From assembly GCA_047967505.1 (NCBI GenBank), contig CM106539.1: 64,000 nt of DNA. One strand, 5' to 3'. This DNA is from Dipteris shenzhenensis (taxonomy: Eukaryota > Polypodiophyta > Polypodiopsida > Gleicheniales). Every line of letters starts with the position of its first letter. The stretch's first letter is position 1. The notes under the pieces were generated by a model. The model saw only the letters and a program-made list of their open reading frames with translations. It was not told the origin of the DNA and searched no databases. Below are positions 1 through 10,055 of the stretch, in pieces. A program made the translations under genes and the position numbers.

Positions 1-790
1 CCCATCTCATATAGTTGTCCTACAATGAGTTAATAGGGTGCAGCCTTTAGAATCAATTTTTTGGCATCTACTGCTTTCATTTCAGGGGGTGGTCTTGTTG
101 CCATTAAGTAACCAATGATATCTCCACACCACTTTGGAACAACATCGATTTGAAATAGTGTGGCATCTAGTTATAAGTCATCTTCTACTCCAGTGGCTTC
201 TTCTCCTGACTTGACACGAGACATGTGATCGACAATGTAGTGTTGGGCACCTTTGCGGAGCACTATTTTGAAGTTGAATTTTTGAAGCAAGAGGAGCCAT
301 TTGGTTATTCTTCCTGTTGTACACGGACGGTTCACAAGATAAAGCAATGCTTGATGGTCGGTGTAGAAGACAAAATCATTTGCCAGTAGATAGTGCCGAG
401 ATAGTGCCAAAATTTCTTCACTATACACCATTGCTAGGGCTTCTCTTTCTGTGGTGGTATAGTTGATCTCTGCATCATTGAGTTGTCGAGTGGCGAAGTA
501 GAATGGGTAGTCTTTCTTATGTTCACCAAGTTGACAAAGCACACTCCACATTGGATACTTGGATCCATCAGTATGAACATGAAAATCAATATCCCAATTG
601 GGAGATATAAGGATGGGTGTTGTGATTGGCACCACTTTAAAAGCTCAAAGGCTTGGTCGCACTCTTCGATCCATAAGAATTCCACTAATAATTTGTAAAG
701 TGGTCTAGAGCTATCATGGCATACCGCAATATAAATCTTCTATAATAGCCGGCATGTCCCATAAAGACCTATACATCAAGTCATGATCCA
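1..790 (-). pseudogene. Ty3/gypsy polyprotein fragment: RT end, RNase H, start of integrase linker
   Basis: Seen: the RNase H segment is open on the minus strand from 635 to 171. It has the family signatures in order: HTDGSKYPMWSVLCQ (first catalytic Asp), TTTEREALAMVYS (Glu), FYTDHQALLYLV (second Asp) and a KGAQHYIVDHMSR end. Upstream, positions 758-732 encode GHAGYYRRF, the typical end of the gypsy RT, followed by a degenerate AF..LK block near 660. Downstream, positions 170-1 read AKKLILKAAPY then a stop, the linker before the integrase zinc finger. Family knowledge: this order (RT, RNase H, integrase) is that of Ty3/gypsy elements. The reading frame is broken on both sides of RNase H, so it is a dead copy. 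It runs off the left edge, where integrase would follow. No LTR is visible. Confidence 0.85.
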
Positions 791-1228
791 CCCCTTCTTC
801 CCTATATGTATCCTAGTACCATTTCCAATTGAGTGACTAGTTGGACGTGATGATCCACTAGGTTCTCTCATGAGTTGTGTCCACCCCATGGTTTGCATCT
901 CCTTGCTAATGGGAAAACATGGTCGAGCGGTTCCCATGCTAGGCCTTGAGATGCTGAATCAACATTCTGATCCTGTATGGAATCGATGCCAACATCCATT
1001 TTCATTTAGTACAAGGTGCACTAGGTAACTAATGTGACATGTTACATAAGCATCCCTAACTACCCAACAATGGCTAGAATCTTCATAAAAAACATAGAAG
1101 GGCATGACTTGCCCAAATATAATGGAACATAGTGTCATAAAAAAAGACGAAGAAGAACAGGACACAAGCACGAGCTCTGACATGAAAATATGAATGGGAC
1201 AACACAAGCAACCCCCTTGGTTTTGTAG
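791..1228. other. Unassigned AT-rich stretch
   Basis: No gene is supported here. The upstream RT palm of the neighbouring gypsy remnant would be expected, but no YADD-like motif could be recognised, so it is probably deleted or decayed beyond recognition. Confidence 0.4.
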
Positions 1229-1830
1229 AATAGGTCTACTTTAAGAATTTTGAGACCCAATAGGATGGTAAGTTCTACTGCGAGACTCAAAAGTGATGGA
1301 TCGCCCTCTGATTTCTCCTATACTAGAAGGAGACTACCTCTTTCAATGCACATCAACTTTTATCTCGGGGGGGTCACTCATCATATGTAACCCTATCACG
1401 TGAGTTCAACAGAAGGATTTTTTTTATTTCTAAAATTTACATAAATAAATATACATAAGGGACTATTTAAAATAGTTTTGGAAAAAATTTACAGATTTGT
1501 ATAGAAAAGGGGTACATTTTATTCATGAAATTTTTTACAGATAAGGGACTTTAAATATAGGCCTTGAATGCACGTGATATAGAGGGTTTATACATAGTGA
1601 CCCCCTCGAGACTTTTATACAAGATGCTGTTTTCCAAATTAGGTTGAGTTGTTATGCAAACCGGTTCTATTCTAATATACTAAAGCTATGGTGTAGCAAC
1701 TTAATTTGGCTAATGGTCCATCTCTTCCGGGTCATTTTGGGGTAATCTTCATGGTGGCTTCCCAATTTGCTATGTTCCATGGTCTTTATTCGACATGGAT
1801 CCTATTTAGTTGCATAGATCATGAATCTCC
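1229..1830 (+). repeat. Degenerate ~190-bp repeat block, interrupted by a MITE
   Basis: Apart from the MITE, this block matches 34,235-34,620. Shared strings include TATACTAGAAGGAGACTA, then TTATGCAAACC.GTTCTATTC, then AAGCTATGGTGTAGCAACTT. The second locus lacks the MITE and so shows the pre-insertion state. Non-coding in both places. Confidence 0.75.
1364..1610. mobile_element. MITE copy 1 (247 bp, 8-bp target duplication)
   Basis: The ends are inverted: left CTCGGGGGGGTCACT and right AGTGACCCCCTCGAG. Beyond them, a second inverted match (TATCACGTG near the left, CACGTGATA near the right) extends the subterminal symmetry to about 45 bp. The target duplication is ACTTTTAT at 1356-1363 and 1611-1618. 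It has the same length (247 bp) as the copy at 45,673-45,919, with roughly 16-18 differences by eye. No coding capacity. An 8-bp duplication is typical of the hAT superfamily (family knowledge), but the terminal bases are not the usual hAT CA(G/A)..., so the assignment to hAT is an inference. Confidence 0.93.
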
Positions 1831-2043
1831 ATTGGCATATATGATTTCTTGGTTCTACGATTAAATTTGGAGCTTGTTTTTCTAGAGCTTTTAGATTATA
1901 TTACTGCAAGATTTCATATAGATAATTTTGGAATTCTTGAGGATGAAATGCTTGAGAGGTTTTGCTTTAATTCTTGAATTGTATGAATATCAATGGATAA
2001 ATTAGCCTCCTTTACAAGTGGAATTGTCAATTGATAGCTTTTT
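1831..2043. other. AT-rich, nothing recognised
   Basis: No open frame or repeat could be supported. It lies between two blocks that each recur elsewhere in the window. Confidence 0.4.
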
Positions 2044-2237
2044 TCAAGTTTCATATTCTTCTTTCCCTTGCTTACGCTTGTGCAGGCTCTTTTGGAATTA
2101 TGGAGGCAAGGGGTTTAGGGTGAAACCTCGGTTTTTTAGTAAGATAATCAATACTTTCTCTTGGCAAAGCATGTATGGTTGCATTATGTGTAATTGCTTC
2201 CCTATGGAAATTATGACAATATATCAAAGAGTTGACG
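2044..2237 (+). repeat. Repeat block shared with 38,946-39,142 (inverted)
   Basis: The sequence TTTCATATTCTTCTTTC, CTTGCTTACGCTTGTGC and GGGTGAAACCTCGGTTTT recurs on the opposite strand at 38,946-39,142, with about 85-90% agreement by eye. The open frames across it carry no recognisable protein. Confidence 0.8.
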
Positions 2238-2362
2238 CAATGGAGCACATGATGAAGATAGCATGGGTAAAAGAACAGTAATTTTTACGGTAGGTAGCCT
2301 AAAGAGGTGTTTTTGTTTTCTTCCACCTCCTTAAGCCACGTGTAATGAATATGGTTCGTTGA

Positions 2363-2430
2363 TGTAGATTGATTTTTGCTTTAAGTACATTGACATTGTA
2401 GATTGATTTTTGCTTTAAGTACATTGACAT
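2363..2430 (+). repeat. 34-bp perfect tandem duplication
   Basis: Positions 2363-2396 and 2397-2430 are identical (unit begins TGTAGATTGATTTTTGC). Probably a recent slippage or unequal-exchange event; no function is implied. Confidence 0.95.
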
Positions 2431-2705
2431 TGTTCTCAAAAAGGGGTATTTTTTCTTGCTAGGTTTAGGAGACAACCAGACTCCCCTAAGCCCTTCCCTT
2501 TTCCCATTGTCCTGGTCACAAAGGATTTCGAAGGTATCTGTGAATGAAGGCTCAGAAGGTGAGTCTACTGCTACCATCAAAGCCGTTGGATCAACTCCAT
2601 ATAATAAGCAAAAGATGGTGCATGGAGAAAAATTCTTGCTGTGCCCATCAAATCATCTCCTACGTTAGGTCAATTTGGAGTTCCCCTTTTTTGGTGATGA
2701 AACTC
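2431..2705. other. Short open frames on both strands, no product recognised
   Basis: A minus-strand frame over 2580-2299 and plus-strand frames over 2456-2726 overlap each other. None shows a domain or a second copy in the window. No gene is called. Confidence 0.35.
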
Positions 2706-3311
2706 TCAATATCTAATCCTACATGAAGCAGGTCTGAAAACCACCTTCTGATTCCATGTAGTCTCCCTCCCAATTTTGATGTCAAAGTTGTCAGGTTGAT
2801 CCTCCAACCGGTTCCACATAGTCCAAGCATACCTCATTTCTTTGCTTTGTTGAGGATCATGGATATGAAGCACAGGTCTGAGCAGTCCTGGCATTGCTTC
2901 CAGGTGCCCCTCAAGCCTAGGGAAACTAACATATACTGGGCATTTAGACTGCAAAAACTTGGGAGTCCATGGGACAGCCGTGTTGCTCAAATTGCATGGT
3001 ATAAATGGCACCTTCTAGCCTAGTGATCTGTGTCATTAGAGGGTCGAATTGCTCCGCAATCGAAAGACAGCACAAATTTTTCTATAAATGCCTCTCAAGC
3101 AAGGAAACAATATTCTGAATTGGAGGAAATAGTGTCATACCATCTGTCGCATGTTCTTCCTGATAAGGGATATGGCCAACGTGGATGTCAAAATCGACAG
3201 TTTCATGATATGGTAACCTATTTTCGAAGCAGAATCTATACAAGCCTCATGTGTACACTACAAATTCATGCTTGTCTACAGGCATATTCAGCAACTCGAG
3301 ATGATCACTAG
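2706..3311 (-). pseudogene. Unidentified protein-coding remnant
   Basis: I do not recognise this protein. On the minus strand, 3011-2706 is open and reads like real coding sequence, with segments such as LLRPVLHIHDPQQS and MRYAWTMWNRLEDQPDNFDI. Upstream, 3300-3012 contains protein-like stretches in shifted frames (VDFDIHVGHIPYQEEHATDG, ITRLEGAIYTMQFEQHGCPM) separated by stops. The composition is unlike neighbouring non-coding DNA, with few low-complexity runs. It could be a decayed host gene, a captured exon, or a retroelement part I cannot place. Confidence 0.35.
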
Positions 3312-4188
3312 GGCCATCCACCTAAGGAATAGAGGTCACACCCAGTGAGCTCATAGATTTGAAGATTTAACTAGTGGATCTTACAACATTTCTTGCGATC
3401 TAAGCGTTATGCTACAGGAGGTTCGTAAGGGAATGTGGGTTACCAGAACATCCAAGGTTGTTTCCTTGTAATGCCAAGATGCATACTCCCCTTTTATGAC
3501 AATGAAAGATAAGTGGACGGGATCAACATCGAATTCCACATTGTGAGAAAGGCATTCCTCTCTGTCACACTAATCCTTCCTACTCACGATGATCCTCCCT
3601 GCTCAAGGTGGGGGGCCGGTGAACCAAGAGGCTAGAGAGGGGTCCAAATCTATCTTGAAAATATAATGGTGGTGACCTTGGATCTCATAGTACACAAGTA
3701 TTTGAAAGCAAAGTGCTCCTCTAACTCAGTGTCTTATAGATCAGATAGGGCATGGTATGCCGTCACCTTGTCTAATCTCAATGCATAAAGATGAAACCGT
3801 GCAATCAAGATGGAGGGATGTTTGTTAGCACTTAGCCCTGGTATGGCCTTGTAAGCCAGTTAGGATCAGTCAACCCTCAGGTTGACTTCATTGGTCAACA
3901 CTTATGGTTGACTTTGGGGCCTATTATAGCCACTAAGTCGTACTTTCTCATGATCCATTTGCAAGTACTTCAAGCTCTCTCATCCGTTGTTTTTTATTAA
4001 AGAAATTATGTCGTGGTATGTCTGGCATTTCACTCAGTCATTAAAACCTTCTTTGATCAATCAATCAAGCTTCCTCTGATCAGAGAACTTCAACAAGAGG
4101 AGCTTGATTTATCTCTTTTGTGATCATGCAGCGGTGGACATTGAACAGGTTTTCGACATGAGGATTGATTTGGAATCAGATTGTATAT
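3312..4188. other. Intergenic DNA, nothing recognised
   Basis: No domain, splice structure or repeat partner in the window could be identified. It contains a short direct repetition around GGTTGACTTCATTGGTCAAC (3882-3912). Confidence 0.4.
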
Positions 4189-4323
4189 GATGACTTTTTG
4201 GGGCTTATTGCGGATGAGATGAAGAATGGCTATACAAGGTTCATTATCCTTGGTACTACTGGGATTGGAAAGTCTTTGTTCTCTATGCTATGCTATAGCT
4301 TGCAAAAGAGGGTCGCTAGGTAG
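4189..4323 (+). pseudogene. P-loop (Walker A) ATPase fragment
   Basis: An open stretch of 44 codons ends in a stop at 4321-4323. It contains FIILGTTGIGKSLFSMLCYS, which satisfies the Walker A pattern GxxxxGK[ST] preceded by a hydrophobic strand, as in P-loop NTPases. The IILGTxGIGKSxF form resembles the ATPase-like proteins related to Crinkler/RHS families, but that is an inference from one motif. No Walker B was found downstream: after the stop, the frame shows no clear continuation. The start is not identifiable; it may be an exon fragment. Confidence 0.4.
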
Positions 4324-5353
4324 TTAAAGCCTCATCGATTGTTGTTTATGAAGAGCCTGCTTTTCAGCTGACCTCCGCTATCTTGTTTGACATGCCCATA
4401 ATTTGTAATGGAAACTTTGGCTTTTGGCATGAGCCATAATCTTGTAGAAAAGATTAAACAGAAAGTAGATATGTAGAGAAAAACAAGGCCCTTTCCTCCT
4501 CTTGTAAATTTCAAGGGGCATGGAACACTTACATAGTTTAGAGGGTTTCCACATGTACATCAAACCATGGAATAGAGTGGAGACTCGAGATAGATTAGTT
4601 CATATCAGAATTGGTGATTTTGACTGAGAGACACATATGTTTATGGCCTTGGCTTGAAAATGTTGTTTACATTCCAACACTACATGTAGCAATATATATA
4701 TATAATTTTGATAAAAGCTAGACTAGTCCTTTGTTGTTCAATAATACCGTATTTTAATATTGTTTCCATTTCAGTCGTGTTTTTTGTATCTTTTCAGAAG
4801 CAGACGTACATACTTGGTGCATACACGAATTTGGATGTTCAACTTGGAATACAAATACACCCATTGAGATTTAGGTAATGTGTCAGTTTCTTACATATTT
4901 ACGATATTCAATCTCGACGCTAATATTCGCGGTGATTCCAATCTCGACACATGGGGAAGGGCCTTTTTTGTCGGATTATGACTCTTTGGGGAAGGAAGCA
5001 TCCTACCTCCCCACCCACACTGTGTGGTTATATAAAGTATATTATATATATGTATATATATGTTTTCCATTTCACCTTATTTGTTGACTTTTGCTTTTGT
5101 ATATTCTAAATTTTTATCTATTTCTGTGTTGAGATAGTCATAAGAAAAGAATGCTTACTCAGACACGACATTTGCTCGGACCCTCTCGCCACACCGCGAA
5201 GGGTGTCTCAATCTGAAACAGTGCACTCTTGCACTTTCGACTGTGCTACCTGCAGAGATTTGCTCCCAAACTCAAAAAAGGAAAGAAACACTGGTCCTCT
5301 TACTAGGACATCGCGAACTTGGTTTGCTTTCTTGAGCTCCTTACCATGAACAA
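4324..5353. other. AT-rich intergenic DNA; possible copia leader at its right end
   Basis: Contains short TA-rich runs (4689-4701, 5035-5066) and no supported gene. The last few hundred bases (about 5100-5353) would be the internal leader of the copia element whose LTR and PBS follow, but no gag could be read there. Confidence 0.4.
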
Positions 5354-5366
5354 GGCTTTGATACCA
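5354..5366 (-). other. Primer-binding site (initiator Met tRNA type) of copia-4
   Basis: Reads TGGTATCAAAGCC on the minus strand immediately after the LTR end. This is the common plant copia PBS, complementary to the 3' end of initiator Met tRNA, with one A/G variant. Confidence 0.65.
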
Positions 5367-5718
5367 TGTGAAGATAGTGGGAGAGAAGGAAGGAAGCTCA
5401 CTTGTGGCTTTTTCACATACACAATGGGGGAATACACACAAAGGTGGAGGCTGAAAACAGTTTTCCTCTTCTTAGTTGTGAAAGCCAAAAGAACTCTAGT
5501 ACAAAGAAATAGAAGAACCCTATATGTGGGTCTCAAACCAAACTCAACTAACTAATGTGGCATACTAACTGAGCCATGAACTAGAGTAGATAAGTTTAGC
5601 TATCATCCAGCTATTATTCGTGGGTGGTGTACCAACCGCATCTGCAGCTAACAAGTCGGTGACATAAATGCACAATGGTCACCCTGGCATATCGCGAGTA
5701 GAGCTCGATATCTCAACA
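5367..5718 (-). repeat. Copia-4 5' LTR (minus orientation)
   Basis: Bounded by TGTTGAGATATC on the minus strand at 5718 and ...TATCTTCACA at 5367, directly before a tRNA-Met-type PBS; TG...CA ends fit LTRs. A TATAGGG string (minus, near 5523) could be its TATA box. The LTR start coincides with the point where copia-1 RT homology stops, so copia-4 probably inserted into copia-1 and the remainder was lost. No partner LTR is in the window, so the left end rests on the PBS alone and the right end on the homology break. Confidence 0.55.
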
Positions 5719-8700
5719 TTGTACACCCACTTGGTGCCGATTACCTTGCGTTTTGGTGGTCATCATCAAGGTCCCAAGTGTTGTTCTTCATTATGGAGCC
5801 ATACTCCGACTGTATAGCCTCCATCCACCTATCATCACCCTGTGCCTCTTCAAGACACTTGGGTTCATAAGCACGGATCATTTCTGTCATCAAAGCGTAC
5901 TTGACCAAGTGTTCCTGCGCCCTTCTTTGCTCCTCTAATCTCTTGGACCGGCGGTGTTCGGATGGTTCCTCCTCAATGCATGGAGGTACTCTGCCATCCA
6001 AAAGCTACTTTACCTACTTTGGGAATGGCCGTTGCCGTTGTGGTTCTACAGGCTCTTCTTCCTCTTCTTTATCTTGAATCCTCCCAAGCACCATTGGGGG
6101 ATTTTGGTGTGTTGTTGGTGGTGGTACTGGATGGATATCCTGGTCTTGGTTGTCTGGGAAGGAAGCATCCTCCTCCAATTGATGCGGCTATTCTGAGAAG
6201 ACCACATCGTGACTTACTATTACCTTCTTAGTAACAGGGTTATAGAGACGGTAACCCTTTGCCTCTTCACTATAGCCCAAGAAAATACACTTCCGGCTCT
6301 TCGGTTCCCATTTTCCCATTTGGCCCTGTTAGCATCAGGGACATGCACAAAACAGTCACATCCAAAAACTCTGAAATGTGCAGCTGAAGGTTTCTTACCA
6401 GAAAAGGCCTGCAGTGAAGTCATCCCATTCACAGCCTTCGTGTAGCTACGATTCAGAATGTAAACTGCCGTGTTACATGCTTCATCCTAGAAAGTCTTTG
6501 GCAAATCTTTCCCTTTCATCATACTCCTGCCCATTTCATAGATGACGTGCATCTTGCGTTTTGCTACTCCATTTTGCTGTGATGTACATGTGGCGGGGGT
6601 TTCTGCCTCTTGATCCCGTGACTTTTGCAGTAACTTTTGAATTCAGTTGATGTGAACTCTCCACCTTTGTCTGCTCTCAATTTCTTCACCTTCCTCCCCG
6701 ATTCTTTCTGGACCATTACATGCCATTCCTTGAACTTACTAAAAGCCTCGTCTTTAGTCTTCAAGAATTATATCCATATCCTTCTTCTATAGTTATCTAT
6801 CAACGTCATGAAGTAGTAGGAACCACCCAAAGCTTCCGTCTCCATCTTTTCGGAGAGGTCCATGTGAACGAGCTCTAGAGGAGCCTTTGCCCTGCTGGCC
6901 TCTTTAGGAAAGGGCTACCGATGCTCCTTGCCCATCATGCAAGCTTCACATACATCGAGCAGATCTAAAATTTCTGGTAGGTCTATAATCATTCCACTTT
7001 TTGCATCTCCTTCAAAGAACTAAGTTTTAGATGACCAAACCTCTCATGCCACAGATTAGTGTTCTTCACATCGGCTCGAACACTGAAAGTTGAGAGTTCG
7101 TAGATGTTGTTGCACCGTGTACCTTTACCAATGACCTTCCCTTGAAGATCCAAATGCTGTGTGCCTTTCTTATCAAATTTAACTTCGAGGTCCCGATCCG
7201 TGATCGCAGAAACGGACAACAAGTTCCTCGATATTTGGCACATAAAGAACATTGAACAACTATTTTACAACTCCATCTGACTTGAGACAATCATACCTTT
7301 TCCTTTTGCTGGACATTTTGCATCATTGTCGACTGCTACCAGGATGTCTTTCCCTATCAGCTGTAGAGAGGTATACCAATCCTTTCGACTGGTCATGTGG
7401 CGCGATGCACCATTATCAATGATCCAAGGTTCATGTGTAGGTACATGAACTGCCTCCATGCAAATCTCCTCAATTGCTACGAACAGCTCTATTGGTACTG
7501 CCTGTGTGTTGTTGCTGGACTCTTTCTTTACTCCGTTCTTCTCATCTGCAATCTTCTTCCGGCACTCATTCTGCTTGCGCCCTGCCTTGTTGCAATAGAA
7601 GCACTTGATCTTCTTCTTTCTCTTTTTATCATCAGAAGAAGATGGGTTACCAGAGTCCTTACCCTTACCTTTCTTTGATCCAGTCCAGAAAGCCAGTCCT
7701 CATCTTTTGACGCATCTCCTCCTCCAGAAGCATCGCGTTGAAATCCTCAAAGTTGACGGGCGGATTTCTATTTTGTGTATTTAGCACCGTAACAAGACCC
7801 TCATACTTTGGTGGGAGAATCTATATGAACCTTCGTGCTACATTCTCGCTAGTGATGGTGATGCCAATCACAGTCATCTGATCACACAGATTCTTCACTT
7901 TGGTGATGAACTTTTCTGTCGCTTCAAACTCAGACAATTTTTCGTTCGTGAGTTGAGTCTCCAAATTTTGAATCCGCATCTGATTCGTGGTCTCGTAGTG
8001 ATTTTTCAAGACCGTCCATGCCTCCTCCGCTGTGGTGACATGTTGAATTAATTCCATGACGGAATCACTTACACTACAGACAATAGAACACAGTGCATCT
8101 GCATTTCTTCTTGTCCACCTGAGAATCTCATCGGCAGTTGGTACTATCTATTGTCCTGCATTGGCTGGATTCGTCGGTCTCGCAACCCCTTACCTTTCTT
8201 TGATCCAGTCTAGAAGGCCAGTCCTCATCTTTTGACGCATCTCCTCCTCTAGAAGCATCGTGCTAAAATCCTCAAAGTTGAGGGGCAGATTTTTGTTCTG
8301 TGTATTTAGCACCGTAACAAGACCATTGTACTTTGGTGGGAGAATCTGTATGCACCTTCGTGCTACATTCTCTCTAGTGATGGTGATGCCAATCGCAGTC
8401 ATCTGATTGCACAGATTCTTCACCCTAGTGATGAACTTCTCTGCCGCTTCAGACTTAGACAATTTTTCGTTCGCGAGTTGAGTCTCCACATTTTGAATCC
8501 GTGTCTGATTCATGGTCTCGTACTGATTTTTCAAGACCGTCCATGCCTCCTCCGCTGTGGTGACAGGTTGAATTAACACCATGATGGAATCACTTACACT
8601 GCAGGCAATAGAACATAGTGCATCCGCATTTCTTCTTGTCCACCCGAGAATCTCATCGGCAGTTGGTACTATATGTTGTCCTGCATTGGCTGGATTCAGT

Positions 8701-8863
8701 CTCACAACCTCGGCCTCATGTCCACCCTAGTAGCAGTATCCCAAAGCTCGTATGCACTTAGGATGGTGGTCTTCATTTTGAACTTCCAGAGTGGATAGTT
8801 AGAGCCGTCCAACTTTTTACTTTCATCGAATGGTGGGATTCGCAATCTTGCAGGCTGGGTCAT
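5719..8863 (-). pseudogene. Copia-1 gag-pol pseudogene (Ty1/copia)
   Basis: Read from right to left: gag begins at ATG 8863 (MTQPARLRIPPFDESKKLDG), followed by a duplicated gag block; zinc knuckle CFYCNKAGRKQNEC near 7600; protease IIDNGASRHMTS near 7410; GAG-pre-integrase with LWHERFGHLKL near 7050; integrase with CEACMMGK near 6940 and LRADKGGEF near 6690; linker; RT start with MEAIQSEYGSIMKNNTWDL (about 5830-5770) and GTKWVYN at 5740-5720. Family order PR-IN-RT marks Ty1/copia. Damage: the knuckle His is replaced by Arg, the protease D-S/T-G is D-N-G, and there are several frameshifts and stops. RT is truncated where a foreign LTR begins. It belongs to the same family as copia-2 at 35.5 kb. 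Confidence 0.92.
7665..8715 (-). repeat. 525-bp in-frame tandem duplication inside copia-1 gag
   Basis: The block from about 8190 to 8715 is repeated at about 7665 to 8190, with a constant offset of 525 bp (for example GTTGAATTAA at 8042 and 8567). Both copies encode TADEIL.WTRRNADALCSI through NFEDF..MLLEEEMRQKMRT. Both lack the same ~10 bp present in copia-2 (near 36,900), so the frame was already broken before the duplication. 525 bp is 175 codons, but a stop lies at the junction, so no longer Gag is made. Confidence 0.9.
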
Positions 8864-8920
8864 CTCTCACAATCTGCTCGCAAATAGAAACACAATACCA
8901 AATCTTCTTGCTAGAGTCGA

Positions 8921-8933
8921 GGCTCTGATACCA
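8921..8933 (-). other. Copia-1 primer-binding site
   Basis: Reads TGGTATCAGAGCC on the minus strand, directly after the LTR's terminal ...TTTTCTTACA. This is the canonical plant copia PBS for initiator Met tRNA. Confidence 0.92.
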
Positions 8934-9541
8934 TGTAAGAAAACAATACAACGTCTGTGCTCAACAGATAACAAGATCTCATACGCAAGAGAGAAAAACA
9001 CATAGTATGGAGAATTAAAAATTTGATTACTGTAGAACTGATACAATAGATGGCGCTGCCTCCCAGCCGTGCACTCCTGTGAAAGAAGCTTCGATGGGAT
9101 GTTGGAAATAGTAGAGGACGGAGGCTGGATGCTAAGGAATCAGGTTTGTTGTAGCCAGTGATGAAATGGGCTTCACGGGTTTGCTCTTATATAGCCACTA
9201 GTCGTAGTCAGTTGGATGCAATTGGGTGACCGACCCAGTCCACCCAAAACAGTCGATTGGGGGTCAGTCCCGAAATAGGCCACCGACCACATGATAGAAC
9301 CGTGGCATAAAATAGAGCATTTGGGACTCCAAATGGGCCCTGTAACCCGAGAGTGGGCTGTGCCCTAGGAAATGCTCTATCTACCCTTAGTGCGGTCAGT
9401 CATGGGATTCCTTCCCGCACTTGCATGTAGCCTAGTTGGCAGTGTGCCAAGTCCATCCAACCATTAGGCCACACATGGCCCCCATCTGGTGTCCAAACCA
9501 TGACCTACCGGATAACCGAGCTACTCAAATGCCCTCTCCTT
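8934..9541 (-). repeat. Copia-1 5' LTR, truncated
   Basis: Matches the copia-2 LTR (35,527-36,191) across almost its full length in inverted orientation, including the shared end ...TTTTCTTACA and the TATATAAGAGCAA promoter-like string (minus, near 9200). The first ~15-20 bases expected (TGTAAGTGCC...) are missing: similarity stops at about 9541, where CACTA-A pyrimidine-rich DNA begins. Confidence 0.88.
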
Positions 9542-9950
9542 CCTCTTCCTTCTCTTCTTTTCCCCTCTTCCTTCTCTTCTTTTTCGCCTCTCTTATTTCC
9601 TCTCTTTCATTCTCTTTTCTCTTCCTTTCATAAGCATATGCTTTCTCTCTTTTTCTCTTTTTTCCTCTCTTTTTTCCTTCTCTTTTCCCCTCTTTCTTTC
9701 TATTCCTTCTCTTCTTTTCCCCTCTCTTATTTCCTCTCTTTCATCCTCTTTTCTATTCTTTTCATAAGCATATGCATTTGCCTATACTTATGCTCATATG
9801 CTTATGCTTATGTATGAGCATATGCTCATATGCTCACATGTGCATAAGCATAAGCATATGCTTTTTCTCTTTTTCTCTTTTTTCCTCCTCTCGGTTTTCC
9901 CTCATATGCTTTTCTCTTGATTTTCCCTCATATGCTTCATAATATATTGT
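9541..9950 (+). repeat. Short version of the CATAAG/GCATATGC array with CT-rich tract
   Basis: CT-rich sequence (CTCTTTTCCCCTCT...) mixed with GCATATGC, CATAAGCATATGC and CTTATGCTTATG words. It sits just upstream of the Transposase_24-type pseudogene, as does the 8.4-kb array of CACTA-B. Open frames across it are low complexity and not genes. Confidence 0.85.
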
Positions 9951-10055
9951 CTTAAGTAATTAATTGTCTTTCAGGTTCTTACCCGCTCTTCTTTTTGTTT
10001 TTTGTTTTTTGTTTTCGTCTTTGTGTCTACATTTGTTCAATCCCCCCAAATTAGA

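Noticed and set aside
9500-9817. 105-codon Ser/Phe/Leu open frame
   Set aside because: Pyrimidine tract of CACTA-A; not conserved in CACTA-B apart from composition.
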